From: Hyphomicrobiales bacterium
GTDB taxonomy: Bacteria; Pseudomonadota; Alphaproteobacteria; Rhizobiales; Beijerinckiaceae
Assembly: GCA_930633495.1 (NCBI GenBank)
Contig: CAKNFJ010000001.1
Coordinates: 2,751,001-2,815,000 of the forward strand
DNA length: 64,000 nt
Direction: 5' to 3'
In this document: one piece after another, positions 16,814 through 25,574 of the stretch
Layout: every line of letters begins with the position of its first letter
Position numbering within the stretch: the first letter of the stretch is position 1
Made by a program: the position numbers and the translations under genes
Notes under the pieces: generated by a model
Databases searched by the model: none
The model's input: only the letters and a program-made list of their open reading frames with translations
What the model was told of the DNA's origin: nothing

Positions 16814-17449
16814 ATGCCCCGGGACGGGCAGCTTCGCCTCGATGTCGTGGGCGGGCGGCTGTATGACGGGCACGGCCGGGTTTTCGAGCTCGCGGCGCGG
16901 CGGTGGAGTGTAGCGGAGCTGGCAGTGCGGGGAGAGCCGGTTTCGGCTGCCGGTGCCCTGCGTTGGCTTCAACGTGAGAGTGGAATGCCGCTGCGCACCC
17001 CTGTCGCGGTGGTCGGCACGCGCACTCCGACCGCGTCTCAGGCCGCCGCCGCAGTAGCGATGGGTGAACTGCTCGCCGGCCATGGCGTCACAGTGCTGTG
17101 TGGCGGGCGCTCCGGCGTGATGGAGGAAGTCTGCCGCGGCGTCGCGCAAGCGGGTGGGCTGTCGATCGGCCTGCTGCCCGATGACGAGCCGGAGGCGGCC
17201 AACCCTTACGTCACCGTTCCGCTCGCCACCGGGATCGGCGTGGCGCGCAATGCGCTGATCGCGCGGGCTGCCTGCTGCCTCGTCGCGATCGGTGGTGGCT
17301 ATGGAACGCTGTCGGAGATCGCCTTCGCCTTGCAGTTCAGGCGGCCGGTCTTTCTGTTGGAGAGCGCACCGGTGGTCGAGGGCGCGCTCGTTTGTTCCGA
17401 TGCCGAGGCGGCGCTTGATGCCGTCGCGCGGGTAATCCTGGCGGTTTGA
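16814..17449 (+). CDS. TIGR00725/LOG-family protein (lysine decarboxylase-like fold)
   Basis: A 211-aa Rossmann-fold protein. The nucleotide-binding motifs are VAVVGTRTP, CGGRSGVMEEVCRG and IGGGYGTLSEIAFAL; the last corresponds to the PGGxGTxxE motif of LOG cytokinin-activating hydrolases. The group is usually annotated TIGR00725. The biochemical substrate is likely a nucleotide but is unproven. An N-terminal stretch of about 65 aa precedes the conserved fold. ATG16814 starts 4 nt after pyrE, so the two are probably cotranscribed. Confidence 0.78.
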   Translation: MPRDGQLRLDVVGGRLYDGHGRVFELAARRWSVAELAVRGEPVSAAGALRWLQRESGMPLRTPVAVVGTRTPTASQAAAAVAMGELLAGHGVTVLCGGRSGVMEEVCRGVAQAGGLSIGLLPDDEPEAANPYVTVPLATGIGVARNALIARAACCLVAIGGGYGTLSEIAFALQFRRPVFLLESAPVVEGALVCSDAEAALDAVARVILAV

Positions 17450-17461
17450 TCGCTCTGGGGT

Positions 17462-17974
17462 TCACGGCTTGCCGGGACGGTTCCCCGCCGCTGCGCCGCG
17501 TGTTTCAAGCGCCTTGGCGACGCGGCGCATCGCTTCGCCCGCGGCGTTGCATTCCTCGTCGCTGAGCACGGTCATCATGGCCTCGATCTCGGCGACATGG
17601 ATCGCCATCGCCTTGCGCGTCAGCACCTCGCCGGCGGGCATCAGCCAGAGCCGGCGCAGACGCTTGTCAGCCGCGTCGTTGCGGCGCTCGATCAGGCCGC
17701 GCCGCTCCAGCACCGGCAACAGCATGCTCATCGCGCTGCGCCCGACCAGCAGCTTTTCGGCGAGCGCCTGCTGCGAGAGGCCAGGCGCGTGGAAGATGTT
17801 GGCGAGCACGTCGTAATGCGCGAGCTGGATGTCGAGCGGCGCCAGCGCCTCGGTGAAGACCTTCTCCCACAGGCTGTGCGCACGGGCGACGGCAACCCAG
17901 TTGCGGAAGCGCGGCAGGTCCCAGGGCAGGGTCTGCGTCTCAGGCGCATCAGAAAGTGCTTGCTTTTTGTTCAT
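17462..17974 (-). CDS. MarR family transcriptional regulator
   Basis: A 170-aa winged-helix repressor. The recognition region includes LSQQALAEKLLVGRSAMSMLLPVLERRGLIERR, followed by the wing (DKRLRRLWLMPAGEVL), and N- and C-terminal dimerisation helices. The open frame extends far upstream to 18844, but this is antisense to the hydrolase. ATG17974 gives normal MarR length. Two operator-like palindromes lie at its start, so it probably represses itself and the divergent alpha/beta hydrolase. Confidence 0.9.
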   Translation of the reverse strand: MNKKQALSDAPETQTLPWDLPRFRNWVAVARAHSLWEKVFTEALAPLDIQLAHYDVLANIFHAPGLSQQALAEKLLVGRSAMSMLLPVLERRGLIERRNDAADKRLRRLWLMPAGEVLTRKAMAIHVAEIEAMMTVLSDEECNAAGEAMRRVAKALETRGAAAGNRPGKP

Positions 17975-18002
17975 TGCTGAACATATTCGTTCAGCGCTGA
18001 AC
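17969..18002. promoter_or_regulatory. Two MarR-type operator palindromes
   Basis: GTTCATTGCTGAAC (17969-17982) and the perfect palindrome GTTCAGCGCTGAAC (17989-18002) share GTTCA-N4-TGAAC. Their centres are 20 bp apart, about two helical turns. The first covers the marR start codon. The second lies 18 bp before the hydrolase start. Sites of this shape are bound by MarR dimers. Confidence 0.7.
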
Positions 18003-18019
18003 AAGATAAGGTCTGTGCC

Positions 18020-18904
18020 ATGACCGCTTCCGCCCTTCGTTACATGCGCCCGCTGGTGCGGGCCGCGAGCTTCGTGGCTCCATCCGCAACCGGCCGGCTG
18101 GCCTTCCGCCTGTTCTGTACCCCGCCGAGGCCGCCGAAGCGAAATGGAAATGGACAATCGGTCGAACAGCCGCCGGCGGCGCGGCTGCGGCAAGCGAGCA
18201 GGCGCGCGATCCCGTTCCCCTGCGGCAGCGTGCAGGCCTATGTCTTCGAGCCCGAGACGGCGGGGCCGGCGCGCACCATCCTGCTGGTTCATGGCTGGAC
18301 GGGGGAGGCGGCGTCGATGACCGGCTTTGTCGAGCCTTTGCTGGCAAATGGCTTCCGTGTCGTTGCTTTCGACCTGCCCGGCCACGGCTCTTCGACCGGC
18401 CGGGAACTCAACATTCCGCTCGGCGTCGCGAGCCTCGCTGCGGTGGCGCGGGTGTTCGGGCCGTTGCATGCGATCGTGACGCATTCCTTCGGTGGCGCGA
18501 TCGCGCTCGCGGCGCTGGCGGGCTCGGTCAGGGGGCAGCCCCCGGTCTGCACCGAGCGGCTGGTGTTGATCGCGGCGCCGTCCTCCATCACGGAGATCAC
18601 CCGCCAGTTCGGCGCCACGATCGGCCTTGGCCGGCGCGGACAGGCGGCATTGGAGCGCCGCATCCATGCCGTCGCTGGCAATCCGGTCGAGGTCTTCGAG
18701 GGGCGGTTGCAGTTGGAGGCGATCGGGCTGCCGACGCTGGTGATCCACGATCGGCAGGATCGCGAGCTCGGCTTCCGCCATGCAAAGGCGCTGGCGGAGG
18801 CGGGGCCGTTCGTCAGGCTGGAAGTGACGGACGGGCTCGGCCATCGTCGCATCCTGAAAGCGCGGCCGGTGGCCGAAAGCGTGGCGCGCTTCGTCGTCGG
18901 GTGA
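18020..18904 (+). CDS. Alpha/beta hydrolase
   Basis: A 294-aa serine hydrolase. The oxyanion strand is ILLVHGWTG, the nucleophile elbow is THSFGGAIAL (Ser in HSFGG), the acid is in VIHDRQD, and the catalytic His is in DGLGHRRIL near the C-terminus. About 85 N-terminal residues precede the fold and may form a membrane-associated or cap segment. No clear signal peptide is seen. Divergent from marR with shared operators, so its substrate or product may be linked to the MarR ligand. Natural substrate unknown. Confidence 0.85.
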   Translation: MTASALRYMRPLVRAASFVAPSATGRLAFRLFCTPPRPPKRNGNGQSVEQPPAARLRQASRRAIPFPCGSVQAYVFEPETAGPARTILLVHGWTGEAASMTGFVEPLLANGFRVVAFDLPGHGSSTGRELNIPLGVASLAAVARVFGPLHAIVTHSFGGAIALAALAGSVRGQPPVCTERLVLIAAPSSITEITRQFGATIGLGRRGQAALERRIHAVAGNPVEVFEGRLQLEAIGLPTLVIHDRQDRELGFRHAKALAEAGPFVRLEVTDGLGHRRILKARPVAESVARFVVG

Positions 18905-18907
18905 TGC

Positions 18908-19456
18908 TCACTGTCCGGCCCAGTCACGCCGCACGGCGTCAAGAACAAGCCGTGTTTCCGGCTTCGAGATGCACGCTTCTAAGTGTTGGCCAAGAGCGCC
19001 GATGCCATGCTTGAAGTGAATGAACTCGACGTTGTTGAGCTGGTCGACATAAGCGATCAGCACTTCAAACTCCTCAACGGTCGCTAGGCGGAAACCGCCA
19101 TGTTTCGCGGCGCTCAGACGATCCCGGTCGACCTCTGCGATAGTCCATCCGCGCTCCTCTGCAATCTTGAGAGGGTCGGTAAACCCGCCAAGCAGGCAGA
19201 CGGTTTGCCAGTTCCCTGATGCTAGCTGCGAAAAGTCGATGGTCCAGTCGGATGCGGATGAAGAAGCAAGATTAAGTCCACGGATACCTTCAAACACGCG
19301 AGCAAATCGCTCATGGTCGTGGTGACCTTCGTCGTATTTCGGTTGGAAACGAAAATCGGCAACGACGAGGGGTAAGGATAGTGCCATCGCAAGGCCGACC
19401 ACCCCGCCCAGCACTCCCAGTAACAACCTGCCCCGTTTAGCCTGGCCGTCTCTCAC
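18908..19456 (-). CDS. Membrane-anchored protein of unknown function
   Basis: A 182-aa product with a basic N-terminus (VRDGQAKRGR), one hydrophobic helix (LLLGVLGGVVGLAMALSLPLVVA) and a soluble region probably facing the periplasm. No domain is recognised. GTG19456 is chosen because GTGA there overlaps the ferrochelatase stop, a common coupling arrangement. The frame continues upstream only antisense-free inside hemH, where it is not credible. Slightly lower G+C than its neighbours suggests a less conserved or acquired gene. Confidence 0.6.
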   Translation of the reverse strand: MRDGQAKRGRLLLGVLGGVVGLAMALSLPLVVADFRFQPKYDEGHHDHERFARVFEGIRGLNLASSSASDWTIDFSQLASGNWQTVCLLGGFTDPLKIAEERGWTIAEVDRDRLSAAKHGGFRLATVEEFEVLIAYVDQLNNVEFIHFKHGIGALGQHLEACISKPETRLVLDAVRRDWAGQ

Positions 19457-20517
19457 ATCCAGCCCATCAGCTCGCGCTGGACGACCTCGGCGATGACGTC
19501 GATGCCTTCGCGCGAGTCGTTGAGGCAGGGGAGATAGGCGAACTTCTCGCCGCCATTGTGCAGGAAGATCTCGCGGTTCTCGCCGTCGAGTTCCTCCAGC
19601 GTCTCCAGGCAATCGGCCGAAAAGCCGGGCGCGACGATGGCCATCGACTTCTTCCCGGCCAGCGCCAGTGCCTTCACCGTCTCGTCGGTATAGGGCTGGA
19701 GCCATTCGTCCGGCCCGAAGCGCGACTGGAAGGTCAGCGGAAACTGTTCCTCGGACAGGCCGAGTTCGGCGCGCAGCAGGCGCCATGTCTTGACGCATTG
19801 GCAGTAATAGGGGTCGCCCTTCAGCAGGTATTCCTTCGGCATGCCGTGGAAGGAGCAGAGGATGATTTCGGGCTCGAAATCGAGCTTGGCGAGCGAGGCG
19901 CGCATCGAGCGGGCGAGCGCGCCGATATAGACCGGGTCGTCGTGATAGGGCGGGGCGACACGCACCGAAGGCTGCCAGCGCATCTGCATCAGCGCGCGGA
20001 AGGCCTGGTCGCAGGCGGTGGCCGAGGTCGGCGCGGCGTATTGCGGATAGAGCGGTACCAGGAGGATGCGGTCGCAGCCCTGGTCGAGCAGGGCCTTCAA
20101 CCGGCTCTTCACGTCGGGAAAGCCGTAGCGCATCGCCCAGTCGAAGACGACGCGGTCGCTGGAAAGCGGCTTCAGGCGCTCGGCGAGCTGCTCGGTCTGC
20201 GAGCGGGTGATCGTCTTGAGCGGACCTTCATTGCGCTCGTTGTTCCAGATCGAGGCGTAGTCCTTGCCCTTCCGGCCGGGGCGCGTCGACAGAATGATCA
20301 GGTTGAGGATCGGCCACCATTTCCAGCGCGGTTCCTCGATGACGCGGCGGTCCGACAGGAACTCTTTGAGATAGGCCCGCATCGGCCAGTAGCCGGTGCC
20401 TTCGGGCGTGCCGAGATTCATCAGCAGCACGCCGATGCGGCCATATTGGACCTTCGGGTGGTCGGGCGGCAGGGGCGCGGCCTCGCGGCCCGGCGCCGCG
20501 GCGATGTCAGCAGTCAT
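19453..20517 (-). CDS. hemH: Ferrochelatase
   Basis: A 354-aa terminal heme-biosynthesis enzyme that inserts Fe2+ into protoporphyrin IX. The start (RIGVLLMNLGTPEG) is typical of the family. The metal-site histidine lies in ILCSFHGMPKEYL, and the late signature is APGFSADCLETLEEL. Length is normal for alphaproteobacterial HemH, which is peripheral to the inner membrane. The next gene on the strand is coupled through GTGA. Confidence 0.95.
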   Translation of the reverse strand: MTADIAAAPGREAAPLPPDHPKVQYGRIGVLLMNLGTPEGTGYWPMRAYLKEFLSDRRVIEEPRWKWWPILNLIILSTRPGRKGKDYASIWNNERNEGPLKTITRSQTEQLAERLKPLSSDRVVFDWAMRYGFPDVKSRLKALLDQGCDRILLVPLYPQYAAPTSATACDQAFRALMQMRWQPSVRVAPPYHDDPVYIGALARSMRASLAKLDFEPEIILCSFHGMPKEYLLKGDPYYCQCVKTWRLLRAELGLSEEQFPLTFQSRFGPDEWLQPYTDETVKALALAGKKSMAIVAPGFSADCLETLEELDGENREIFLHNGGEKFAYLPCLNDSREGIDVIAEVVQRELMGWM

Positions 20518-20587
20518 GAGCGCAGGCTCTCCTTAGATCGCCGCGCGTCCTATCGGACGCGATCTGGCGATCTATCTCTTTGCTTGA

Positions 20588-20633
20588 GCATCGGATTTCT
20601 CCGAAAAGTGAAATCCACTTTTCGGTCCGATGC
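20588..20633. repeat. Rhizobiales-type palindromic repeat
   Basis: A long two-part stem: GCATCGGA with TCCGATGC outside, CCGAAAAGTG with CACTTTTCGG inside, separated by short bulges and a 5-nt loop. The same GAAAAGTG/CACTTTTCGG palindrome is familiar from intergenic regions of Rhizobiales. It lies between divergent hemH and the nucleotidase. Confidence 0.75.
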
Positions 20634-20803
20634 CCTGCCCCCGTGATTTAGACGAGTTCGCGCATTCGTCCAGCCTTGAAGCTTGTCGAATGGCAGGGGT
20701 GCGACACTGCCGACCAGCGTGGGGAGGGCTGGAAACCCACTGGTCAGCGCATCGATCCTCTTGCTAGTCTGGAGTGGTTCTCAAGACTTGAAGGGTGCCC
20801 GCC

Positions 20804-22324
20804 ATGACGAAGCTCACCCGCCGCAAGGCTCTCGGCGTCCTTGCGGCACCGGCGACGCTCGCCGCTACCGCGCCGGTGGCGATGGCGCAGCAGCCGGCGC
20901 CGAGCTTCACGCTGCTGCTGCTCAACGACATCTACAAGATGAGCGACGACAAGGGGCGGGGCGGCTTCGCCCGCGCCGCCGGCATCGCCAGGGCGGAGCG
21001 GGCCAAGGGCGTGCCGCTGCTGTTCTGCCATGCTGGCGACTGCTTCTCGCCCTCGCTGATGTCGGGCTTCGACCAGGGCGCGCATATCGTCGCGATGCAG
21101 AACAAGATGGGCATCGACGTCTTCGTGCCGGGCAACCACGAATTCGACTTCGGCAAGGAGAACTATCTCAAGCTCACCGCGGCCCAGACCTACCCGACCT
21201 TCGCCGCGAATCTGCGCGATGCCGCCGGCAACACCCTGCCGCATCACAAGGATTCGCAGATCTTCGAACTCGGGGGCATCAAGGTCGGCGTCATCGGCAC
21301 GACCTTCGACCCGACGCCGCAGCTCTCCAACCCCGGCGACCTCAAATTCTCCTCGACGATGGAGGCGCTGCGCCGCGAGGCGAAGGCGCTGAAGGGGCAG
21401 GGCGCCGACATCCTCGTCGCGGTCGTCCATGCCGACCGGGCGATGGATTACGAGATCGTGCGCTCGCGCGTGGTCGACATCCTGCTCACCGGCCACGACC
21501 ACGACCTCGCCATTGCCTATGACGGCAAGGTCGTGATGGTCGAGTCGAACGAGGAGGGCAATTACGTCACGGCCATCGACATCGCCGTCAACATCAGGGG
21601 CGAGGGCGCCGCGCGTCAGGTCTCGTGGACGCCGACCTTCCGCGTCAACGATTCCCGTTCGGCCACGCCCGATCCGGACGTCGCCGCCATCGTGAAGGGC
21701 TATGAGGCGGAGCTCTCGAAGGAGCTCGACATCGACATCGCCACGCTGGCCGTGCCGCTCGATTCCCGCACCGGCGTCATCCGCACGCAGGAAACCGCGA
21801 TCGGCAATCTGATCGCCGACGCCATCCGCTCCGCGACCGGCGCCCAGCTCGCCATCACCAATGCGGGCGGCATCCGCGCCAACAGGCAATATGCCGCCGG
21901 GCAGAAGCTGACGCGCCGCGACGTGCTGAGCGAACTGCCTTTCGGCAACGCCACGGTGATGGTCGAGATCACCGGCAAGGACATGAAGGACGCGATCGAG
22001 AACGGGCTGCGCGATGCGCCGCAGGGCTCCGGCCGCTTCCCCGTCGTCGCCGGCCTGAAATTCGAGGCCGATCTCAAGCAGCCGCAGGGCTCCCGCGTCA
22101 CGGCGGTCATGGTCGAGGGCAAGCCGATCGATCCGGCCGGCAAATACACCGTGGCCTCGAACAACTTCATGCTGGAGGGCGGTGACGGCTATACGGCGCT
22201 CGGCCGCGGCAGGACGCTGATCGGCCTCACCGACGGCAAGCTGATGGCCAACGAGGTGATGGTCTATGTCCGCAAGCTCGGGACGGTCGAGTCCAAGGTC
22301 GAGGGCCGGATCGTCCTGAAGTGA
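20804..22324 (+). CDS. Metallophosphatase/5'-nucleotidase, Tat-exported
   Basis: A 506-aa periplasmic nucleotidase or 2',3'-cyclic phosphodiesterase-type hydrolase. A twin-arginine signal (TRRKALGVLAAPATLAATAP, ending AMAQQ) precedes the metallophosphatase domain with HAGDCFSPS, the metal motif GNHEFDFG, VVHADRAMDYE and TGHDHD. The C-terminal 5'-nucleotidase domain follows (NAGGIRA; the substrate-stacking region near GDGYTAL). The first metal motif reads NDIYK where many relatives have NDxHG. ATG20804 follows GAAGGG; GTG20795 is an alternative. Its stop overlaps ung by 4 nt. Confidence 0.88.
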   Translation: MTKLTRRKALGVLAAPATLAATAPVAMAQQPAPSFTLLLLNDIYKMSDDKGRGGFARAAGIARAERAKGVPLLFCHAGDCFSPSLMSGFDQGAHIVAMQNKMGIDVFVPGNHEFDFGKENYLKLTAAQTYPTFAANLRDAAGNTLPHHKDSQIFELGGIKVGVIGTTFDPTPQLSNPGDLKFSSTMEALRREAKALKGQGADILVAVVHADRAMDYEIVRSRVVDILLTGHDHDLAIAYDGKVVMVESNEEGNYVTAIDIAVNIRGEGAARQVSWTPTFRVNDSRSATPDPDVAAIVKGYEAELSKELDIDIATLAVPLDSRTGVIRTQETAIGNLIADAIRSATGAQLAITNAGGIRANRQYAAGQKLTRRDVLSELPFGNATVMVEITGKDMKDAIENGLRDAPQGSGRFPVVAGLKFEADLKQPQGSRVTAVMVEGKPIDPAGKYTVASNNFMLEGGDGYTALGRGRTLIGLTDGKLMANEVMVYVRKLGTVESKVEGRIVLK

Positions 22325-23019
22325 GCTGCACCGAGGCGCTCGCCGTCTTCCTGGCGAGCGGGGATTCCAGGGGCTGGCGCGATCTGCCGGTCTTTACTGC
22401 CGGGGCCGAGGCGGCGCGCGCCTGCGCGGCCGTCGATGCCGAACGGGCGGCGGGACATGTGGTGGCGCCGGCGCCGGAACGCATCTTCGCCGCGCTGGCA
22501 TTGACCCCGCTCGACACGGTCCGCGCGGTCATTCTCGGGCAGGACCCTTATCCGACGCCCGGCCATGCCAACGGGCTCGCCTTCTCCTATGTCGGCCCGC
22601 CGCCGCTGCCGCGCTCGCTCGTCAACATCTACAAGGAGCGGGTGGCGGACCTCGGCGAGCCCGTGCCCTCCGACGGCGATCTGACCCGTTGGGCGCAGCA
22701 GGGCGTGCTGCTGCTCAACACCGCGCTGACGGTGCGGGAAGGAGCCAGCAAGGCCGGTTCGCACCTTTCGCTCGGCTGGGCCAGGGTCACGGATGCCGTC
22801 ATCGCGGCGGTCTCGCGCCAGCGGCCGCATGCCGTCTTCCTGCTCTGGGGCGCGCCAGCGCAGGCGAAGCGGCCCTTGATCGACGAGAGCCGGCATCTGG
22901 TCATCGCCAGCGCACACCCCTCGCCCCTGTCGGCACGAAGAGGGTTCTTCGGGTCCAAGCCGTTCAGCCGGGCGAACGAGTGGCTGGAGGGGCAAGGGGA
23001 GAAGCCGATCGCGTGGTGA
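22321..23019 (+). CDS. ung: Uracil-DNA glycosylase, family 1
   Basis: A 232-aa base-excision repair enzyme. The water-activating motif is ILGQDPYPTPGHANGLAFS (Asp75), and the DNA-intercalating loop is SAHPSPLSARRGFFGSKPFS. The start is GTG22321, sharing GTGA with the nucleotidase stop, so translation is probably coupled to the upstream gene. That is an unusual pairing of a periplasmic phosphatase with a repair enzyme, and functional linkage is not implied. Confidence 0.94.
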   Translation: MSCTEALAVFLASGDSRGWRDLPVFTAGAEAARACAAVDAERAAGHVVAPAPERIFAALALTPLDTVRAVILGQDPYPTPGHANGLAFSYVGPPPLPRSLVNIYKERVADLGEPVPSDGDLTRWAQQGVLLLNTALTVREGASKAGSHLSLGWARVTDAVIAAVSRQRPHAVFLLWGAPAQAKRPLIDESRHLVIASAHPSPLSARRGFFGSKPFSRANEWLEGQGEKPIAW

Positions 23020-23024
23020 AAAAG

Positions 23025-23205
23025 GCGCGGGGAACCCTCTCCCGGCGGGAGAGGGCAGGGTGAGGGGTAGGCCCTTGGACACCGTAGCGGTGACCCAATC
23101 GCTGCTGCGGTCAGGGCGAGCGAAACCGTCCAACGGCCGACACCTCACCCCTACCCCTCTCCTTACAGGAGAGGGGATCCCGCGCTTCTCTCGGGACGAG
23201 AGTCC
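23025..23205. repeat. Intergenic palindromic repeat, family A copy 1
   Basis: Begins GCGCGGGGAACCCTCTCCC, with GGTGAGGGGTAGG inward, and ends with the inverse (CACCTCACCCCTACCCCTCT...GGGATCCCGCGC). A second copy of the same design lies at 33765-33985. It sits between convergent ung and the ligase gene. Confidence 0.75.
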
Positions 23206-24447
23206 CTACCCCACCGGCCGCTCGTCGGCGATGACCTTGCCGTCATTGGGCAGGGCGCCGAGCGGGAGGATCTCGACAGCGCCTTTCAGCTTCGTCACCT
23301 GCTGCAGTGTCGAGGAGACCGCATCGACGAAACCGGCCGGCTCGGCATAGATCTCGGCCTTGAGCGTCATGGTGTCGGTCTCGTTGGCGCGGCCGACGAC
23401 CAGCCTGAGCTTGGCGATCTCGGCATGGCGCTTGGCGATCTCGGCGACCTGTTCCGGTCGCACGAACATGCCCTTGATCTTGGCGGTCTGGTCGGCGCGG
23501 CCCATCCAGCCCTTGATGCAGGTGTTGCTGCGCCCGCAGCTGCTCCGGCCCGGCAGAACGGCGGTAAGATCGCCGACGGCGAGCCTGATCTGCGGGTGAT
23601 GCGGGTCGAGATTGGTGATGACCACCTCGCCGACCTCGCCCTCGGGGACGGGATCGCCCGTGCCGGGGCGAACGATCTCGACGATCAGGTTCTCGTTCAG
23701 CACCATGCCCTCGCGGGCAGGCGTCTCATAGGCGATGACGCCGACATCGGCGGTGGCGTAGAGCTGATAGGCGTCGATGCCGCGCTCCTTCACCCAGGCC
23801 TGGAGCGAGGGCGGGAAGGCCGCGCCGGAGACGACGGCGCGTTTGATCGAGGAGATGTCGACGCCGCGCGCTTCGGCCGCCTCGATCAGGATCTTCAGGA
23901 AGTCCGGCGTGCCGACATAGGCGCTCGGCCGATAGGCGGAGATGACCTCCATCTGCTGCTCGGTATTGCCGGGGCCGGCGGGGATCACGGCGCAGCCGAC
24001 GGCGCGGGCGGCGGAATCGAGGATGAAGCCGCCCGGCGTCAGGTGATAGCTCAGCGTGTTCAGCACGATGTCACCTGGCCGGAAGCCGGCGGCGTATAGT
24101 CCACGCGCGGCGTTCCAGGCGTCGGCGGCGGTGCCCTCCGGCTCGAAGATCGGGCCGGGGGAGGTGAAGAGCCGGCCGAAGGAGCCGGTCGGGGACGGGA
24201 CGAAGCCGCCGAAGGGGAGCGCCTGCCTCTGGAGAGCCGGCAGGTCGGCCTTGCGCAGCACCGGTAGGTGCGCCAGCGCGGCGCGGCTGGTCACGGCAGC
24301 GGGATCGATGCCGCGCAGGCGTTCGGCATAGGCCGGTGCTGCGATGGCGGCCGCAATCAGCTTCGGCAATCGTGCGAAGAGGTCGGCTTCGCGTTCGTCG
24401 GGCGAGCGGGTTTCGAGCGCGTCGTAATGCTCGGTCATGGCGGTCAT
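23206..24447 (-). CDS. PaaK-like phenylacetate/aryl-CoA ligase
   Basis: A 413-aa member of the phenylacetate-CoA ligase branch of adenylate-forming enzymes. Visible pieces are LPVLRKADLP, the SPGPIFEPEG turn that stands in for the usual P-loop, YQLYATADVGVIAYE, and the C-terminal hinge GRADQTAKIKGMFVRPEQV. It would activate an aryl or short acyl acid with ATP and CoA. It closes a minus-strand cluster with an ABC importer and a second acyl-CoA ligase. No phenylacetate ring-opening (paa) genes are in the window, so its substrate may be another acid. Confidence 0.85.
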   Translation of the reverse strand: MTAMTEHYDALETRSPDEREADLFARLPKLIAAAIAAPAYAERLRGIDPAAVTSRAALAHLPVLRKADLPALQRQALPFGGFVPSPTGSFGRLFTSPGPIFEPEGTAADAWNAARGLYAAGFRPGDIVLNTLSYHLTPGGFILDSAARAVGCAVIPAGPGNTEQQMEVISAYRPSAYVGTPDFLKILIEAAEARGVDISSIKRAVVSGAAFPPSLQAWVKERGIDAYQLYATADVGVIAYETPAREGMVLNENLIVEIVRPGTGDPVPEGEVGEVVITNLDPHHPQIRLAVGDLTAVLPGRSSCGRSNTCIKGWMGRADQTAKIKGMFVRPEQVAEIAKRHAEIAKLRLVVGRANETDTMTLKAEIYAEPAGFVDAVSSTLQQVTKLKGAVEILPLGALPNDGKVIADERPVG

Positions 24448-24489
24448 CTCGCTGATGGGGCGGATAGGCGGGCCGAAGGGCTTCGAACC

Positions 24490-25335
24490 TCAGGAAAGCC
24501 AGCGCTTGCGGCGCTTGTAGCTCTTCACCTCGCGGAAGGACTTCTTGTTGCCCTCGGCGACACCGAGATAGAATTCCTTCACATCCTCGTTCTCGCGCAG
24601 CATCTTCGCGTCGCCGTCCATGACGACGCGGCCGGTTTCCATGATGTAGCCATAGGTGGCGTAGCGCAGCGCCATATTGGTGTTCTGCTCGGCGACGAGG
24701 AAGGAGACGCCCTCCTCGGCATTGAGCTGGCGGACGATCTCGAAGATCTCCTCGACGATTTGGGGGGCGAGCCCCATCGAGGGCTCGTCGAGCAGGATCA
24801 TCTTCGGGTTCGACATCATCGCGCGGCCGATGGCGCACATCTGCTGCTCGCCGCCGGAGGTGTAGCCGGCCTGCGAGTTGCGGCGCTGCTTCAGGCGCGG
24901 GAACAGCGTGTAGATCTTTTCGAGGTCGCGCTTGATCGCGGCATTGCCGTCGCGGCGGGTGAAGGCGCCGGTCAGCAGGTTCTCCTCGATCGAGAGATGA
25001 CCGAAACAGTGCCGGCCCTCCATGACCTGGATGCAGCCGCGTCGCACCAGTTCGTTCGGCGAAAGCTTGTCGACGCGTTCGCCATCGAAGACGATCGAGC
25101 CCTTGGTAACCTCGCCGCGCTCGGCCTTGAGCAGGTTCGAGATCGCCTTCAGGGTCGTGGTCTTGCCGGCGCCGTTGGCGCCGAGGATGGCGACGATGCC
25201 CTTGCGCGGCACGGTGAGCGAGACGCCCTTCAGCACCAGCACGACATGGTCGTAGATGACCTCGATGTTGTTGAGCGACAGGATGGTGTCGCTCGCGGTC
25301 GCTGCGGCTGGCTTCTCGAGGGTGGCGGTCGACAT
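24490..25335 (-). CDS. Branched-chain-type ABC transporter ATP-binding protein (LivF-like)
   Basis: A 281-aa cytosolic ATPase. Walker A is GANGAGKTT, the signature is YTSGGEQQMCAIGRA, and Walker B is MILLDEPSMGL. The C-terminal tail is basic (EVKSYKRRKRWLS). ATG25335 is preferred over the open extension to 25416, which enters repeat DNA. It pairs with the LivG-like subunit at 29191-30006. Confidence 0.9.
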   Translation of the reverse strand: MSTATLEKPAAATASDTILSLNNIEVIYDHVVLVLKGVSLTVPRKGIVAILGANGAGKTTTLKAISNLLKAERGEVTKGSIVFDGERVDKLSPNELVRRGCIQVMEGRHCFGHLSIEENLLTGAFTRRDGNAAIKRDLEKIYTLFPRLKQRRNSQAGYTSGGEQQMCAIGRAMMSNPKMILLDEPSMGLAPQIVEEIFEIVRQLNAEEGVSFLVAEQNTNMALRYATYGYIMETGRVVMDGDAKMLRENEDVKEFYLGVAEGNKKSFREVKSYKRRKRWLS

Positions 25336-25369
25336 CTCACGCTCCTTCCTTCTCCTACCGATCCCGGGC

Positions 25370-25533
25370 TTGCCCGGAATCGGCACTTGTCTGCGTATGT
25401 CGGGTACACCCGACATACGTCGGGAGAAGGTGGCCCGGCGGAGCCGGATCGGATGAGGGACGACGGATGGGGCAGGTCGAGCCGACCCTCATCCGTCTGC
25501 TTAGCAGACACCTTCTCCCCCAAGGGGAGAAGG
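25370..25533. repeat. Intergenic mosaic of palindromes, family C
   Basis: Contains a 12-bp-arm hairpin at 25394-25419 (CGTATGTCGGGT / ACCCGACATACG). It also contains the inverted pair GGATGAGGG...CCCTCATCC around 25450-25496, and CCTTCTCCCC CAA GGGGAGAAGG at 25511-25533. No gene is present. This composition is typical of Rhizobiales intergenic mosaic repeats. Confidence 0.7.
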
Positions 25534-25537
25534 AAGG

Positions 25538-25565
25538 GGCCGGCGGCGGCAGGCCGCCGCCGGCC
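25538..25565 (-). terminator. Strong hairpin after the substrate-binding protein gene
   Basis: Arms GGCCGGCGGCGGC and GCCGCCGCCGGCC (13 bp) around two bases, 9 nt beyond the binding-protein stop. No T tract follows in the minus direction. It may act as an attenuator or mRNA stabiliser that raises binding-protein yield over the downstream LivF-like gene. Confidence 0.55.
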
Positions 25566-25574
25566 ATCGTCAGA

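Noticed and set aside
18908..19798. 296-codon frame as one gene covering the end of hemH
   Set aside because: Its first 114 codons are an out-of-frame reading of hemH, and the GTG at the hemH stop is a better start.
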